From NCBI RefSeq assembly GCF_004795855.1, contig NZ_CP039252.1, positions 3,348,001-3,412,000 of the forward strand: DNA of 64,000 nt, read 5' to 3'. The translations under genes were made by a program, and so were the position numbers. The notes under the pieces are model-generated. The model was not told where the DNA came from and did not search any database. It saw nothing but the letters and a program-made list of their open reading frames with translations. Shown here one piece after another: positions 1 through 10,898 of the stretch. The stretch's first letter is position 1, and every line of letters begins with the position of its first letter. The stretch comes from Hydrogenophaga sp. PAMC20947. GTDB lineage: Bacteria; Pseudomonadota; Gammaproteobacteria; Burkholderiales; Burkholderiaceae_C.

Positions 1-780
1 CGCGTCATGGACCAGACGGGTACCTTGAGCCCGCAGAGCGTGGCGGCGCTGGAAAGCAAACTGGCCGCTTTCGAGCAAGCCAAAGGCACCCAGATCGTGG
101 TGTTGCTGGTTCCCACCACTGCACCAGAAGACATTGCCGACTACACCCAACGGCTGGGAGACGCCTGGAAGATCGGTCGACGAGAGGTCGGCGATGGCCT
201 GTTGTTTGTGATTGCGAAAGACGACCGGCGCCTGCGCATCGCCCCTGCCAAGGCGCTGGAGGGTGCCATCCCCGACCTGATGGCCAAGCGCATCATCGAT
301 CAGGCTGTGACGCCTGCGTTGCGCCGCGGTGATTTTGCGGGCGGTATCGACGCGGGCGTCGATCAGATTCTGGCGCTGGTGAGTGGCGAGGCGCTGCCCC
401 TTCCAGAGACAGGTGAGCCGGGCGCGGCTGACAGCCTGTCTGGATCGGACTTGCTGATCTTCATGGTCTTTGCCGTGCCCATCATTTCCACGGTGTTGAG
501 GGGCATGTTTGGCAACAAGCTGGGCACTGCGATCGGTGGCGTCGCCGCCGGTGCTCTCGCCTGGATGCTGACCTATGTGCTCTGGATCGCCGTCGGAGCG
601 GGTGTGTTGGCCATGGTCGTGGCTCTGTTCATGCAGCTCTCGCCCAGCCTGCCGCGTTCGGGACGGGGCTCGGGCGGCGGGGGATGGGGCGGCGGCGGCG
701 GCGGTGGCAGCGGCGGCGGGGGATTTGGCTCCGGCGGCGGTGGCAACTTTGGGGGCGGTGGCGCCTCCGGTGGGTGGTAA
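1..780 (+). CDS. TPM-domain (YgcG-type) membrane protein, 5' end outside window
   Basis: The reading frame is open to the left edge, and the first visible ATG (position 7) follows an in-frame Arg-Val, as expected inside the conserved 'RV.DQTGTLS' entry to a TPM domain. I therefore read the gene as truncated by the window rather than starting here; an export signal would lie upstream. Visible residues about 1-125 are the TPM fold, which is predicted to face the periplasm. Two hydrophobic stretches (about 148-167 and 172-211) follow, then a Gly/Ser tail of about 40 residues typical of YgcG proteins. The biochemical role of bacterial YgcG proteins is unsettled. A second TPM gene follows after 3 bases, as in lemA-TPM-TPM operons, so a lemA copy may lie just left of the window. 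Confidence 0.85.
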   Translation, partial: RVMDQTGTLSPQSVAALESKLAAFEQAKGTQIVVLLVPTTAPEDIADYTQRLGDAWKIGRREVGDGLLFVIAKDDRRLRIAPAKALEGAIPDLMAKRIIDQAVTPALRRGDFAGGIDAGVDQILALVSGEALPLPETGEPGAADSLSGSDLLIFMVFAVPIISTVLRGMFGNKLGTAIGGVAAGALAWMLTYVLWIAVGAGVLAMVVALFMQLSPSLPRSGRGSGGGGWGGGGGGGSGGGGFGSGGGGNFGGGGASGGW

Positions 781-783
781 GGC

Positions 784-1314
784 ATGCTGAGTCGCTGGAT
801 CCTGATTTTCAAACACCGCTGGTTCGATCGAGGTGACACACTGCGGGCCATTCCCGATGCCATGGCCGAGCGCCTGGCACGGCGTGTCGCGGCCAGCGAA
901 GCCCGCCACACCGGCGAGATTCGCATTTGCGTTGAAGCGGCATTGCCGCTGTCCTACGTCTGGCGCAGCGGTCCAGCCGTGCCCCTATCGCACCGGGTGC
1001 GGGAACGTGCATTGAGCTGGTTTGGCCGGTTGGGCATTTGGGACACCGAGCACAACAATGGCGTGCTGATTTACCTGTTGCTCGCCGAACACGCCATTGA
1101 AGTGGTCGCCGACCGGGCGCTTACCCGGCGGGTTGATCAAGCGAACTGGCAAGCCATGGTGGACCGACTGGGCCATCGGCTGCATGAAGGTGCATTTGAA
1201 GATGGCCTGACTGCGGCGCTTGAAGAAGTGTCAGCGCTGCTCGTTGCCCACTTCCCGCTGGATTCCGGTTTGTCTCGACCCAATGAACTCACCAATGCGG
1301 TGGTGCGTGCCTGA
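784..1314 (+). CDS. TPM-domain protein (COG3762-like)
   Basis: This 176-aa protein has a single TPM domain over most of its length, with the typical 'TGEIRICVEAALP' entry strand near residues 44-56 and the core 'NNGVLIYLLLAEHAIEVVADRAL' region near 95-120, seen here as hydrophobic beta-strand pattern. There is no signal peptide and no glycine-rich tail, so it is the cytosolic or peripheral partner of the upstream TPM gene. The ATG lies 3 bases after the preceding stop, which implies co-transcription and probably translational coupling. Function is unknown; the pairing with YgcG-like and LemA proteins suggests an envelope role. It converges with the minus-strand gene that ends at 1369. Confidence 0.8.
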   Translation: MLSRWILIFKHRWFDRGDTLRAIPDAMAERLARRVAASEARHTGEIRICVEAALPLSYVWRSGPAVPLSHRVRERALSWFGRLGIWDTEHNNGVLIYLLLAEHAIEVVADRALTRRVDQANWQAMVDRLGHRLHEGAFEDGLTAALEEVSALLVAHFPLDSGLSRPNELTNAVVRA

Positions 1315-1368
1315 CATCGTTCCAGCACGGGGCATGGAGCATGCCCATTGGAAACGCACTGCCAAGGC

Positions 1369-2031
1369 TCAGGGGGCTTTGTTTCGCTCGCGTGAAGCCC
1401 GGGCTTCGCTCAGTGTCCGGTTGTTCATGACAATCTGAAGCTCTTCCTGCAGGGCTTTGTTCATTTGAGCGAACGAGCGCAACTTGCGCGTGGTTTCACG
1501 CAACCGGTCAGCCATGCGCTTGGAAATGGCCAGAAGGAGGCGCGATCCGGTCCGTGGATGATCCCGCAGCAAGCGCATCAGCGCCGTACGCGACAACACC
1601 GCGGCGGCCACATCGGTATCGGCCGTACACCGGGCCGAACGAGGTGAGCCGTCCAGCAGGCCCATCTCCCCTATCAAATGACCCGGGCCGATCACATTGA
1701 CCACCAGAGCTTCGGAATCCCCTCCGAGAAGTTCGCTCTCCACCGAGATATCCCCCTCCAGGATCAGCAACATGTAGTCGTTGTGTTTGACTTCGCCCTC
1801 CTTGATCACGACCGTTCCAGCCGGTATGCGTTTGGGCCGCATGTAGGTCACAACGGTCATCGCATCGGCCAGGGTCAGGTCGTCCAGGGCCGATGGTGTG
1901 ACCAACAGGCGAGCCGCGACCTCCTCGGGAGCGAGGTCTGGGCTTTCGAACATCGAGGACACCGGGTACTGGGACACGTACTTCAAATGGGGTAGGGGAA
2001 TCGGTGCGCTATTGTGCTGCGTCTGCGGCAT
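1369..2031 (-). CDS. Cyclic-nucleotide-binding domain protein without DNA-binding domain
   Basis: About residues 50-175 form a Crp/Fnr-type cNMP-binding beta-roll: a 'GTVVIKEGE' entry, 'GDISVE', then 'GPGHLIGEMGLLDGSPRSARCTA', which is the phosphate-binding cassette region (GEMGLLDGSPRSA). After the fold there is only a helical, charged tail of about 45 residues and no helix-turn-helix, so it is an effector-domain-only protein and not a classical Crp regulator. A longer frame begins at 2076, but that start lies inside the atp terminator hairpin (2041-2067), so I chose the ATG at 2031 (220 aa); an ATG at 1953 is also possible. It lies directly downstream of the ATP synthase operon on the same strand. 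The ligand is unknown. Confidence 0.75.
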   Translation of the reverse strand: MPQTQHNSAPIPLPHLKYVSQYPVSSMFESPDLAPEEVAARLLVTPSALDDLTLADAMTVVTYMRPKRIPAGTVVIKEGEVKHNDYMLLILEGDISVESELLGGDSEALVVNVIGPGHLIGEMGLLDGSPRSARCTADTDVAAAVLSRTALMRLLRDHPRTGSRLLLAISKRMADRLRETTRKLRSFAQMNKALQEELQIVMNNRTLSEARASRERNKAP

Positions 2032-2040
2032 TTCAAGGCG

Positions 2041-2067
2041 AAAAAAAGACCGGTTTATGGCCGGTCT
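2041..2067 (-). terminator. Rho-independent terminator of the atp operon
   Basis: Seven-base arms AGACCGG (2047-2053) and CCGGTCT (2061-2067) enclose a seven-base loop. On the minus strand the stem is followed by seven consecutive T (the A-run at 2041-2047, which shares its last base with the stem). It lies 37 bases past the atpC stop, as expected for the end of the operon. Confidence 0.9.
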
Positions 2068-2103
2068 CTTCAGCAAACACAGGCGCAGGTCGCCCGCTTC
2101 AGC

Positions 2104-2520
2104 TTATTTTTTCTGGCGGTACTTTCGCAAGGCTGCAATCTGAGCGGCCATGACAGCAAGCTCGGAGGTGGCTTTGGCCAGATCGATGTCGCTCTTGGCG
2201 TTCTTCACAGCCTCTTCCGCTTCCTTGCGGGCATCTGCGGCTTTGGCTTCGTCCAGATCTTTGCCGCGAATGGCGGTGTCGGACAACACGGTGATGTGGT
2301 TGGGCTGCACTTCCAGAATGCCGCCAGCCACAAACACGAACTCTTCGCCGCCGTCGGCCTTTTCGATGCGAACGGCACCGGGCCTGATGCGGGTGATCAA
2401 CGGAATGTGGCCGGGCAAAATGCCCAACTCACCGGATTCGCCCGGCAACGCCACGAATTTGGCATCGCCTGAAAAGATCGACTCTTCGGCGCTGACTACA
2501 TCGACGCGAATGGTGCTCAT
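2104..2520 (-). CDS. atpC: ATP synthase F1 subunit epsilon
   Basis: The 138-aa product has the N-terminal beta-sandwich of epsilon ([12 protein letters not shown], '[21 protein letters not shown]') and the C-terminal helical hairpin (about 90-138). This is the usual length for proteobacterial epsilon. It sits in the F1 central stalk, links gamma to the c-ring and its C-terminal helices can inhibit hydrolysis. It is the last gene of the operon, separated from atpD by an unusually long, hairpin-rich 120-base gap (see the hairpin at 2585-2602), and is followed by the terminator. Confidence 0.97.
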   Translation of the reverse strand: MSTIRVDVVSAEESIFSGDAKFVALPGESGELGILPGHIPLITRIRPGAVRIEKADGGEEFVFVAGGILEVQPNHITVLSDTAIRGKDLDEAKAADARKEAEEAVKNAKSDIDLAKATSELAVMAAQIAALRKYRQKK

Positions 2521-2584
2521 ATGTACTCCTGTAAAAAGTCGAAGGAAAGCAAGTATTCGGGTGTCCGGCTAGGCGGTGCGCGGA

Positions 2585-2602
2585 AATGTGCTCTCGCACA
2601 TT
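2585..2602 (-). other. Intercistronic hairpin between atpD and atpC
   Basis: The arms AATGTGC (2585-2591) and GCACATT (2596-2602) are perfectly complementary around a TCTC loop. GGTGTC and GACACC segments on either side could form an outer stem. There is no T-run, so it is more likely an mRNA-stability or processing element than a terminator. The role is inference. Confidence 0.5.
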
Positions 2603-2640
2603 GAGCACACCAACGACACCGGGCGCCCGAGTACGCCGCT

Positions 2641-4086
<1,446 letters not shown>

Positions 4087-4953
4087 TCAAACCGCAGCGG
4101 CGCCGGCGACGATTTCCGAAAGTTCTTTCGTGATCGCTGCCTGGCGGGTCTTGTTGTAGACCAGCTTGAGTTCGCCGATGACCTCACCGGCGTTGTCGGT
4201 GGCGGCCTTCATGGCCACCATGCGTGCCGATTGCTCGGACGCCATGTTTTCGGCCACAGCCTGAAAGACCTGGGCTTCCACGTAACGCAGCAGCAACTCG
4301 TCAATGACCGCGGCAGCGTCGGGCTCGTACACATAATCCCAGTCGCGGCCCTTGGCACCTTCTTGCATCGCTTCCGCATTCAGCGGCAACAACTGCTCAA
4401 TGACGGCTTCCTGCTTCATCGTGTTGATGAACTTGGTGTAGCAGACATACACAGCGTTGATGCGGCCTTCGGTGTACGCGTCGAGCAGCGCCTTGACGGG
4501 GCCGATCAGCTTGTCCAGGTGAGGCCTGTCACCCAGCGCAATGGCGCTCGACACCACCTTGGCATTGATGCGGTTGAGAAATCCCAAGCCCTTGTTGCCA
4601 ATGGCCACAGCTTCAGCGCTGAGACCTTTGGACTGCAACTCCTTGAGCTGGGCTGTGAGCGCGCGCAAGATGTTGGTGTTCATGCCACCGCACAGACCTT
4701 TGTCGGTCGTGACCAAGACAAAACCGACGGTTTTGGCTTCGTTGGTTTGCATGAAGGGATGGGTGTACTCAGGGTTCGCACGGCTCAGGTTGCCGGTGAT
4801 CTGACGCACTTTCTCCGCGTAAGGCCGGGCCGCACGCATGCGTTCCTGCGCCTTGCGCATTTTTGAGGCGGCCACCATTTCCATGGCTTTGGTGATCTTC
4901 TTGGTGTTTTCCACCGATTTGATCTTGCCGCGTATTTCCTTACCTGCTGCCAT
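4087..4953 (-). CDS. atpG: ATP synthase F1 subunit gamma
   Basis: The 288-aa product is the usual gamma length. Both long terminal helices are recognisable: the N-terminal '[20 protein letters not shown]' segment and the C-terminal '[21 protein letters not shown]' segment, which form the coiled-coil rotor shaft inside the alpha3beta3 ring. The central Rossmann-like part carries '[13 protein letters not shown]'. Gamma rotates with the c-ring and drives the conformational cycle of beta. It lies between atpA and atpD in the standard order, and the ATG is preceded by AAGGAG-like sequence (cattggGGCTCCTTTTg on the plus strand). Confidence 0.98.
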   Translation of the reverse strand: MAAGKEIRGKIKSVENTKKITKAMEMVAASKMRKAQERMRAARPYAEKVRQITGNLSRANPEYTHPFMQTNEAKTVGFVLVTTDKGLCGGMNTNILRALTAQLKELQSKGLSAEAVAIGNKGLGFLNRINAKVVSSAIALGDRPHLDKLIGPVKALLDAYTEGRINAVYVCYTKFINTMKQEAVIEQLLPLNAEAMQEGAKGRDWDYVYEPDAAAVIDELLLRYVEAQVFQAVAENMASEQSARMVAMKAATDNAGEVIGELKLVYNKTRQAAITKELSEIVAGAAAV

Positions 4954-4990
4954 TGGGGCTCCTTTTGAAGGTCGTCGTCAATGGGCCGGA

Positions 4991-6547
4991 TCAGTACGTG
5001 CCGGTTTTCTTGAAGTCGGCGATCGCTGCGGCCAGCTGAGCTTCTGCGTCTTTGTCCATGGCGCGATCGTTCTCGAGCTTGGCCAACAACGCAGCGTGCT
5101 TGTCTTTCAGGTGGGCATGCATGCCCGCTTCAAAGGCCAGCACTTGCTTGACTTCCAGATCATCCATGTAACCCTTGTTCACAGCAAACAGCGTGGACGC
5201 CATGATGCCGATCGACTGGGGTGCGTACTGGGCCTGCTTCAACAATTCGGTCACGCGGGCACCGCGGTCGAGCTGTTTGCGGGTCGCTTCGTCCAGATCG
5301 GAAGCGAACTGCGCAAAGGCAGCCAATTCACGGTACTGGGCCAAGTCGGTGCGGATACCACCGGAGAGGTTCTTGATCAGCTTGGTCTGGGCTGCACCAC
5401 CCACACGCGACACGGAAATACCGGCGTTGATGGCGGGGCGGATACCGGCGTTGAACAGGTTGGTTTCCAGGAAAATCTGACCATCGGTGATCGAGATCAC
5501 GTTGGTTGGCACGAAAGCGGACACGTCGCCGGCTTGCGTTTCAATGATGGGCAGAGCGGTCAGGGAACCGGTCTTGCCTTTGACGGCGCCTTTGGTGAAC
5601 GCTTCGACGTAGTCGGCATTCACGCGGGCAGCACGCTCCAGCAGACGGCTGTGGAGATAGAACACATCGCCAGGGTAGGCTTCACGGCCTGGTGGGCGGC
5701 GCAGCAACAGCGACACTTGACGGTAAGCAACAGCTTGCTTGGACAGATCGTCATAAACGATCAGCGCGTCTTCGCCGCGGTCACGGAAGTATTCGCCCAT
5801 CGTGCAACCTGAGTAGGCCGACAGGTACTGCATGGCAGCAGATTCAGCGGCAGAAGCGGCCACCACAATGGTGTATTCCATCGCGCCAGCCTGCTCCAGA
5901 GCACGCACCACGTTTTTGATCGACGAGGCCTTCTGGCCAATCGCGACATAGACGCAGGTCATGTTCTGACCTTTTTGGTTGATGATGGCGTCGATGGCGA
6001 CGGCGGTTTTGCCGGTCTGGCGATCGCCAATGATCAATTCGCGCTGGCCACGGCCCACGGGCACCATGGAGTCGATCGCCTTCAAGCCGGTTTGCACAGG
6101 CTGGTCAACGGATTTACGGGCGATCACACCAGGGGCGACCTTTTCGATCACGTCGGTCAGCTTGGCGTTGATCGGGCCTTTGCCGTCGATAGGCTGACCC
6201 AGCGCATTGACCACGCGGCCAATCAACTCAGGGCCTACGGGCACTTCCAGAATGCGGCCCGTGCACTTGACGGTGTCGCCTTCGGAGATGTGCTCGTACT
6301 CACCCAAGATCACGGAACCGACCGAGTCGCGCTCGAGGTTCAGTGCCAGACCGAAGGAAGGCACGCCGTCCTTGTTGGCGGGGAATTCCAGCATTTCGCC
6401 CTGCATCACATCGGACAGGCCGTGCACGCGGACGATACCGTCGGTCACCGACACGACGGTACCCTGGTTGCGCACATCACTGGCAGCGCCCAGACCCTCG
6501 ATGCGGGACTTGATCAATTCGGAAATTTCGGCGGGATTGAGTTGCAT
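4991..6547 (-). CDS. atpA: ATP synthase F1 subunit alpha
   Basis: The 518-aa product matches the length of proteobacterial alpha. The N-terminal barrel is followed by the nucleotide-binding domain with Walker A GDRQTGKT at 174-181, the '[11 protein letters not shown]' segment and the '[14 protein letters not shown]' arginine-finger region (R in SRVGG) that completes the catalytic site of beta. Alpha binds nucleotide without hydrolysing it and alternates with beta in the F1 head. The gene lies between atpH (61-base gap) and atpG (37-base gap) in the canonical operon order. Confidence 0.98.
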   Translation of the reverse strand: MQLNPAEISELIKSRIEGLGAASDVRNQGTVVSVTDGIVRVHGLSDVMQGEMLEFPANKDGVPSFGLALNLERDSVGSVILGEYEHISEGDTVKCTGRILEVPVGPELIGRVVNALGQPIDGKGPINAKLTDVIEKVAPGVIARKSVDQPVQTGLKAIDSMVPVGRGQRELIIGDRQTGKTAVAIDAIINQKGQNMTCVYVAIGQKASSIKNVVRALEQAGAMEYTIVVAASAAESAAMQYLSAYSGCTMGEYFRDRGEDALIVYDDLSKQAVAYRQVSLLLRRPPGREAYPGDVFYLHSRLLERAARVNADYVEAFTKGAVKGKTGSLTALPIIETQAGDVSAFVPTNVISITDGQIFLETNLFNAGIRPAINAGISVSRVGGAAQTKLIKNLSGGIRTDLAQYRELAAFAQFASDLDEATRKQLDRGARVTELLKQAQYAPQSIGIMASTLFAVNKGYMDDLEVKQVLAFEAGMHAHLKDKHAALLAKLENDRAMDKDAEAQLAAAIADFKKTGTY

Positions 6548-6608
6548 GGCTCTTTCCTTCTTTCGTTAAATGGGATGTGGGCGTGCACTAGCAGCCAGCC
6601 TGAGGCTG

Positions 6609-7139
6609 TCAAGCCGTCAGGGCAACTTTCATTTGTTGGAGACGGGCCTTGACCGAGGTGTCGAGCACCTCGTCACCGACCACCACGCGGATGCCGCCGA
6701 TCAAATCGGACTGCAACTCGACCTTCAGGTTGAGCTTGCGGGCGAAGCGCTTTTCCAGCACACCCGACAGTTCAGCCAAGGCAGCGGCGTCGATGTCAAA
6801 AGCGCTGTACACCACTGCGTCGAAGCTGCCCTGCTGGGCATTCTTCAAGACGCGGAACTGGCCAGCGATCTCAGGCAACGCAGCGATGCGCCCGTTGTCG
6901 ATCACCGTGCGCAGGAAGTTTTTCCCCATTTCGGGCAAAGCGGTTTTCACCGCGCCAGAAATGACATCAAACACCTGCGCCTGGGTCGACGTCGGATTGC
7001 CAGCGAATTGAAGCAGCTGCACGTTACCGGCCACTGCGGCCAGCTCATCGAGCCAAACGGCCACGCTGCCAGCGTTGGCGCCAGCGGCCTTGAACAGCGC
7101 TTCTGCGTAGGGACGGGCGATGGTTGCAATTTCTGCCAT
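6609..7139 (-). CDS. atpH: ATP synthase F1 subunit delta
   Basis: The 176-aa product is delta/OSCP: an N-terminal helical bundle starting '[16 protein letters not shown]' and the C-terminal signature '[26 protein letters not shown]' (about 140-165), which is the family hallmark. Delta sits on top of F1 and clamps the peripheral b stalk to alpha. The 176-177 residue length is typical for beta-proteobacteria. It lies between atpF and atpA, on the same strand and in the usual order. Confidence 0.97.
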   Translation of the reverse strand: MAEIATIARPYAEALFKAAGANAGSVAVWLDELAAVAGNVQLLQFAGNPTSTQAQVFDVISGAVKTALPEMGKNFLRTVIDNGRIAALPEIAGQFRVLKNAQQGSFDAVVYSAFDIDAAALAELSGVLEKRFARKLNLKVELQSDLIGGIRVVVGDEVLDTSVKARLQQMKVALTA

Positions 7140-7191
7140 GGTCTGCCTTGAATGCCTGCGGGGTTTCGGTAGGAGCGTAGACGCTAGAGGA

Positions 7192-7662
7192 TCAGAGCTC
7201 GGTCTTCAGGCGACCCAGCAACTCGGCGTGAACGCCAGCGTTGACTTCGCGCTTGAGGATCTGCTCGGCACCTTTGACGGCCAAAGCAGCGACTTCTTCG
7301 CGCAGGGCTTCACGGGCCTTGACGACTTGCTGCTCAGCTTCCTGACGGGCGGATGCCACGATCTTGGCTGCTTCGTCCGTGGCGCGGGCTTTCGCCTCCT
7401 CGATCACGGTCTGGGCACGTCGCTCAGCATCGGCCAGGCGTACGCCGGCTTCATTGCGCGACTGGCTCAGCTCGGCTTCCACCCGCTTGTTGGCCACGGC
7501 CAACTCGGATTTGGCCTTCTCAGCGGATGCCAGACCTTCGGAAATCTTTAACGCACGCTCGTCGAGCGCCTTGGCGATGGGTGGCCACACGAATTTCATC
7601 GTGAACCACACCAGAATCGCGAAGACAACGGCCTGCGCAAAGAGGGTTGCATTGATATTCAT
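7192..7662 (-). CDS. atpF: ATP synthase Fo subunit b
   Basis: The 156-aa protein has one N-terminal membrane span (about 5-27, '[24 protein letters not shown]') followed by a long, charged, Ala/Glu/Arg-rich helix with coiled-coil character to the end. This is the membrane anchor and peripheral stalk of ATP synthase; two copies dimerise. Start and length match proteobacterial AtpF. The 124-base gap to atpE is longer than elsewhere in the operon. Confidence 0.97.
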   Translation of the reverse strand: MNINATLFAQAVVFAILVWFTMKFVWPPIAKALDERALKISEGLASAEKAKSELAVANKRVEAELSQSRNEAGVRLADAERRAQTVIEEAKARATDEAAKIVASARQEAEQQVVKAREALREEVAALAVKGAEQILKREVNAGVHAELLGRLKTEL

Positions 7663-7786
7663 CGCAACGCCTTTCTGTGTGTTGACAAGAGTGGTGACGC
7701 GCTTGCTGCCGCGTCAACGGTGGGTTTCCTGGTGGCCTGCTTGATGGCGGGCAACCCCCTACCGCTGCGCTGGACAGCAAATTTCA

Positions 7787-8044
<258 letters not shown>

Positions 8045-8113
8045 TTAAATGGACGAAGAGTTGAAAAGAAAAGAAAAAACGAGATAACTCAGAGCGAGGT
8101 GAAACCGCGCAAC

Positions 8114-8992
8114 TCAGTGAGCGTCATGCGCCTGGCCCAGATAAATCAAGGCCAGCATCATGAAAATGAACGCCTGCAAGGTGATGATCAAGATATGGAA
8201 CAAGGTCCACACCGTGCCTGCGATCACGTGTCCGACGAAGAAGAGCCCACCGGACAGCGAGAGGGAGGCAAAGCCGCCCAACAGCGCAATCAGCATGAAC
8301 ACCAGTTCACCCGCGAACATGTTGCCAAACAACCGCATGCCGTGCGAAACCGTCTTCGCCACGAACTCGATCATTTGCATCAGGAAGTTGGTCACGCCCA
8401 AAAGCAATGCCCAAACTGGATTTTTGCTGGTGCCGAAAGGCGCGGTCACCAGTTCGTGCGCCCAACCACCCAGACCTTTGATCTTGAGGTTGTAGAAGAC
8501 ACACATCAGCAATACGGAGATCGACAGACCCAGCGTGGTCGACAAATCAGCGGTAGGAACAACGCGCAAATAGGCGTGGTGGGGATCGTTGCCTGCAGCG
8601 CCATAGATCTTTTCCCAAATCTGGGGGATCAGATCCACTGGCAGCATGTCCATGAAGTTCATGGCGAAGATCCAGCAGAACACCGTCAACGCCAACGGCG
8701 CAACCAGCTTGCGGCTCTGGGCGTTGTGGATGACCCCTTTGGCCTGACTGTCAACCATCTCAACCAGCATCTCTACAGCGGCCTGGAAACGACCGGGCAC
8801 ACCCGAAGTGGCCACGCGAGCAGCGCGCCACAACACAAAACACACCAACGCACCCAACAATGAACTCACCACAACGGAGTCGATGTTGATGACTGAAAAG
8901 TCTACGATGAACCCCTGCTTGTGGTTCGTCAAATGGACCAAGTGGTGGCGGATGTATTCGCCTGGGGTAGGACCGATACCTTCTACTGCCAT
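8114..8992 (-). CDS. atpB: ATP synthase Fo subunit a
   Basis: The protein (292 aa from the chosen start) has five to six hydrophobic helices and the conserved proton half-channel helices 'NFLMQMIEFVAKTVSHGMRLFGNMFAGE', where the essential Arg lies in 'GMRLFGN'. The C-terminal helices also match subunit a. The frame could extend to a TTG at 9010, overlapping the atpI stop, but ATG at 8992 with an upstream AGG gives the expected 'MAVEG' start. Subunit a forms the stator proton path against the c-ring in the inner membrane. Confidence 0.96.
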   Translation of the reverse strand: MAVEGIGPTPGEYIRHHLVHLTNHKQGFIVDFSVINIDSVVVSSLLGALVCFVLWRAARVATSGVPGRFQAAVEMLVEMVDSQAKGVIHNAQSRKLVAPLALTVFCWIFAMNFMDMLPVDLIPQIWEKIYGAAGNDPHHAYLRVVPTADLSTTLGLSISVLLMCVFYNLKIKGLGGWAHELVTAPFGTSKNPVWALLLGVTNFLMQMIEFVAKTVSHGMRLFGNMFAGELVFMLIALLGGFASLSLSGGLFFVGHVIAGTVWTLFHILIITLQAFIFMMLALIYLGQAHDAH

Positions 8993-9006
8993 GTTAGTCG
9001 CGCCTA

Positions 9007-9531
9007 TCAACCGTTTACGTTAGAACGCCTGGACTGGATCAAAAATCCAAGCCAGTACACCTTTAAAGCCACCGCAAGACCGACCAAAAGGCCGATCCAG
9101 CTGAGCTCTGAAACCACCTGCGGCGCAAACCACATCATGGTCACCGCCAACAAAATTTTCACCCCTTCCCACAACAGGAAGCCGGCAAAAGCTGCCTGGG
9201 CAAACCCGGCCAACAGCCGGGACAGCGCACTGGACGTCAAACCATAAGCCATCAAGGCCGAAGGCAACGCCACAGAAGCAGACCCATAGAAGATCGACCA
9301 GGCCACTGGCGCACGCTGGGTAAAAAACCACCCCAGCAGACTCACCACCAGCCCAACCACCCACTGCAACCCCACCAGGCGCCAGATGGATATCTCTGGC
9401 TGACCGGCTCGCCACTGCTGCGCTTCTTCGCGCGTCAGGGGCTTGAATTCGGGCTCTTGCGCCTCATCTTCCCACTCATCGCCGCCTGACTGCTGTGCAG
9501 CCGGGGCTTGGGGCTCCGGCATTTTGTGCAT
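9007..9531 (-). CDS. atpI: ATP synthase subunit I (AtpI/UncI-like)
   Basis: The 174-aa protein has a charged cytoplasmic N-terminus of about 65 residues and then four hydrophobic helices (about 50-70, 78-98, 105-125 and 135-158). This matches the AtpI family, a membrane protein that helps assemble the c-ring. It is the first gene of the atp operon, directly downstream of the promoter at 9581-9610. The N-terminal extension is longer than in E. coli AtpI. An ATG at residue 4 is an alternative start. Confidence 0.88.
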   Translation of the reverse strand: MHKMPEPQAPAAQQSGGDEWEDEAQEPEFKPLTREEAQQWRAGQPEISIWRLVGLQWVVGLVVSLLGWFFTQRAPVAWSIFYGSASVALPSALMAYGLTSSALSRLLAGFAQAAFAGFLLWEGVKILLAVTMMWFAPQVVSELSWIGLLVGLAVALKVYWLGFLIQSRRSNVNG

Positions 9532-9580
9532 AGTAAATTACAGGCAGGTTACAAATGTGAACAGGATTGCAAAGCCGCTC

Positions 9581-9610
9581 ATTATACGTAGAAACCCGAT
9601 ACTTAAGCAA
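9581..9610 (-). promoter_or_regulatory. Sigma70-type promoter of the atp operon
   Basis: Read on the minus strand there is TTGCTT (9605-9610), an 18-base spacer and a perfect TATAAT (9581-9586). It lies about 50 bases upstream of atpI in the 141-base divergent region shared with the aminotransferase gene. The -10 is consensus and the -35 differs at two positions, consistent with strong constitutive expression. Confidence 0.8.
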
Positions 9611-9672
9611 GCTGTCGTTTGGCTGTCTGGCGAGACTCTGCGCGCGCCGTGTCGGCATCCGATAATCCGGAT

Positions 9673-10581
9673 ATGAATTCCACCCTTTTGGGCGATGCGC
9701 CCGACACAACCTACCCGCTCCCGGAGTCCCTCTGCTATTTGAATGGCCAGTTTGGTCGGGTGTGTGACACCCAGATCAGCGTCATGGACCGCGGCTTCAT
9801 CTTTGGTGACGGCGTCTACGAAGTCCTGCCCGCTTACAACGGCCAGGTGTTCTGCTTTGAAGAACACATGGCCCGCCTGGATCGCTCGCTCAAGGAGCTG
9901 CGCATCCCCAATCCCCTGGCCCGCGCCGAGTGGCAGGCGATCGCAAGGCGCCTGATCGATGACTTGAGCCAGAGCACCGGGGCGAGCCACCAGCTCATCT
10001 ACATCCAGGTGACCCGCGGCGTCGCGCCGCGTGACCATGTGATGCTGCCGGGTCTGCGGCCCACGGTGTATGTGATGGCCAGCGAAATGAAACTGCCGAG
10101 CGACACCCAGCGCGCGCAAGGCGTGACTTGTGTCACGGCCGACGATTTCCGCTGGAAGAAGGCCCACATCAAGAGCACCAGTTTGCTGGGCGCGGTGTTC
10201 TCCCGCCAGATCAGCGCCGATGCCGGTGCGCTGGAAACGGTGATGTTCCGCGACGGCCTGCTGAGCGAAGCGGCGGCCAGCAACGTCTGGGTGGTCAAGA
10301 ATGGCGTGGTGATGGGCCCACCCAAGGACAACCTGGTGCTCGAAGGCATCCGGTTCGGACTGATCGAGCGCATCTGCCGGGATCAGGGCATTCCGTTTGA
10401 ATTGCGGGCCATCAGCCGCGAAGAAGTGCTGTCGGCCGACGAGCTGCTGCTGTCGTCGGCCACCAAAGAAGTGCTGCCGATCACGCTGCTGGACGGCCAG
10501 CCCGTGGGCTCAGGCAAGCCCGGACCTGTGTACGCGCGGCTGTACGCTGGCTACCAGACCGTGAAAGCCACCCCCGCCTGA
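9673..10581 (+). CDS. dat: Class IV PLP aminotransferase, D-amino-acid transaminase type
   Basis: The 302-aa fold-type IV enzyme has the entry 'LNGQFGRVCDTQISVMDRGFIFGDGVYE' near residues 23-50, the PLP-binding Lys at about 167 ('HIKSTSLL') and the cofactor-phosphate region 'SSATKEVLPI' near the C-terminus. The first two motifs are typical of D-alanine transaminase rather than branched-chain IlvE, so D-Ala/D-Glu interconversion for cell-wall precursors is likely. A longer frame starts with TTG at 9619, but the ATG at 9673 gives the family N-terminus. It leads the dat-ybeD-lipB-lipA block. Confidence 0.85.
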   Translation: MNSTLLGDAPDTTYPLPESLCYLNGQFGRVCDTQISVMDRGFIFGDGVYEVLPAYNGQVFCFEEHMARLDRSLKELRIPNPLARAEWQAIARRLIDDLSQSTGASHQLIYIQVTRGVAPRDHVMLPGLRPTVYVMASEMKLPSDTQRAQGVTCVTADDFRWKKAHIKSTSLLGAVFSRQISADAGALETVMFRDGLLSEAAASNVWVVKNGVVMGPPKDNLVLEGIRFGLIERICRDQGIPFELRAISREEVLSADELLLSSATKEVLPITLLDGQPVGSGKPGPVYARLYAGYQTVKATPA

Positions 10582-10596
10582 GAGGAGCGATACGAA

Positions 10597-10884
10597 ATGA
10601 ACACCACCCCCCGAGAGATTCCGCCCGAGCAGTCGCTCATCGAGTACCCCTGTCGCTTCCCCATCAAGGTGATGGGGGCGCACACAGAAGAGTTTGTATC
10701 GGCCATGGTGTTCGTCGCTCGCTCGTTTGAGCCCGAATTCGACCATGGCACGGTGGAGCGGCGACCCAGCAAGGCAGGCAACTACATCGGATTGACCTTG
10801 ACGATCTACGTGACCGACCGGGAGCAACTCGACGAGATCTACCGAACCCTGACATCTCACCCGCTGGTGAAGTACACGCTCTAG
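10597..10884 (+). CDS. ybeD: YbeD/DUF493 family protein
   Basis: The 95-aa ferredoxin-fold-like protein contains '[15 protein letters not shown]' near the N-terminus and '[28 protein letters not shown]' in the second half, both characteristic of DUF493. E. coli YbeD also lies next to lipB, and the family has been proposed to be an ACT-like regulatory domain; its direct role in lipoylation is unproven. It starts 15 bases after dat, with GAGGAG upstream of the ATG, so it is part of the same transcript. Confidence 0.92.
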   Translation: MNTTPREIPPEQSLIEYPCRFPIKVMGAHTEEFVSAMVFVARSFEPEFDHGTVERRPSKAGNYIGLTLTIYVTDREQLDEIYRTLTSHPLVKYTL

Positions 10885-10898
10885 GGCTGGCCAACACC

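Noticed and set aside
573..926. Minus-strand frame rich in proline opposite the TPM glycine-rich tail
   Set aside because: It is the antisense reading of the Gly/Ser repeats; no ribosome site and no independent support.
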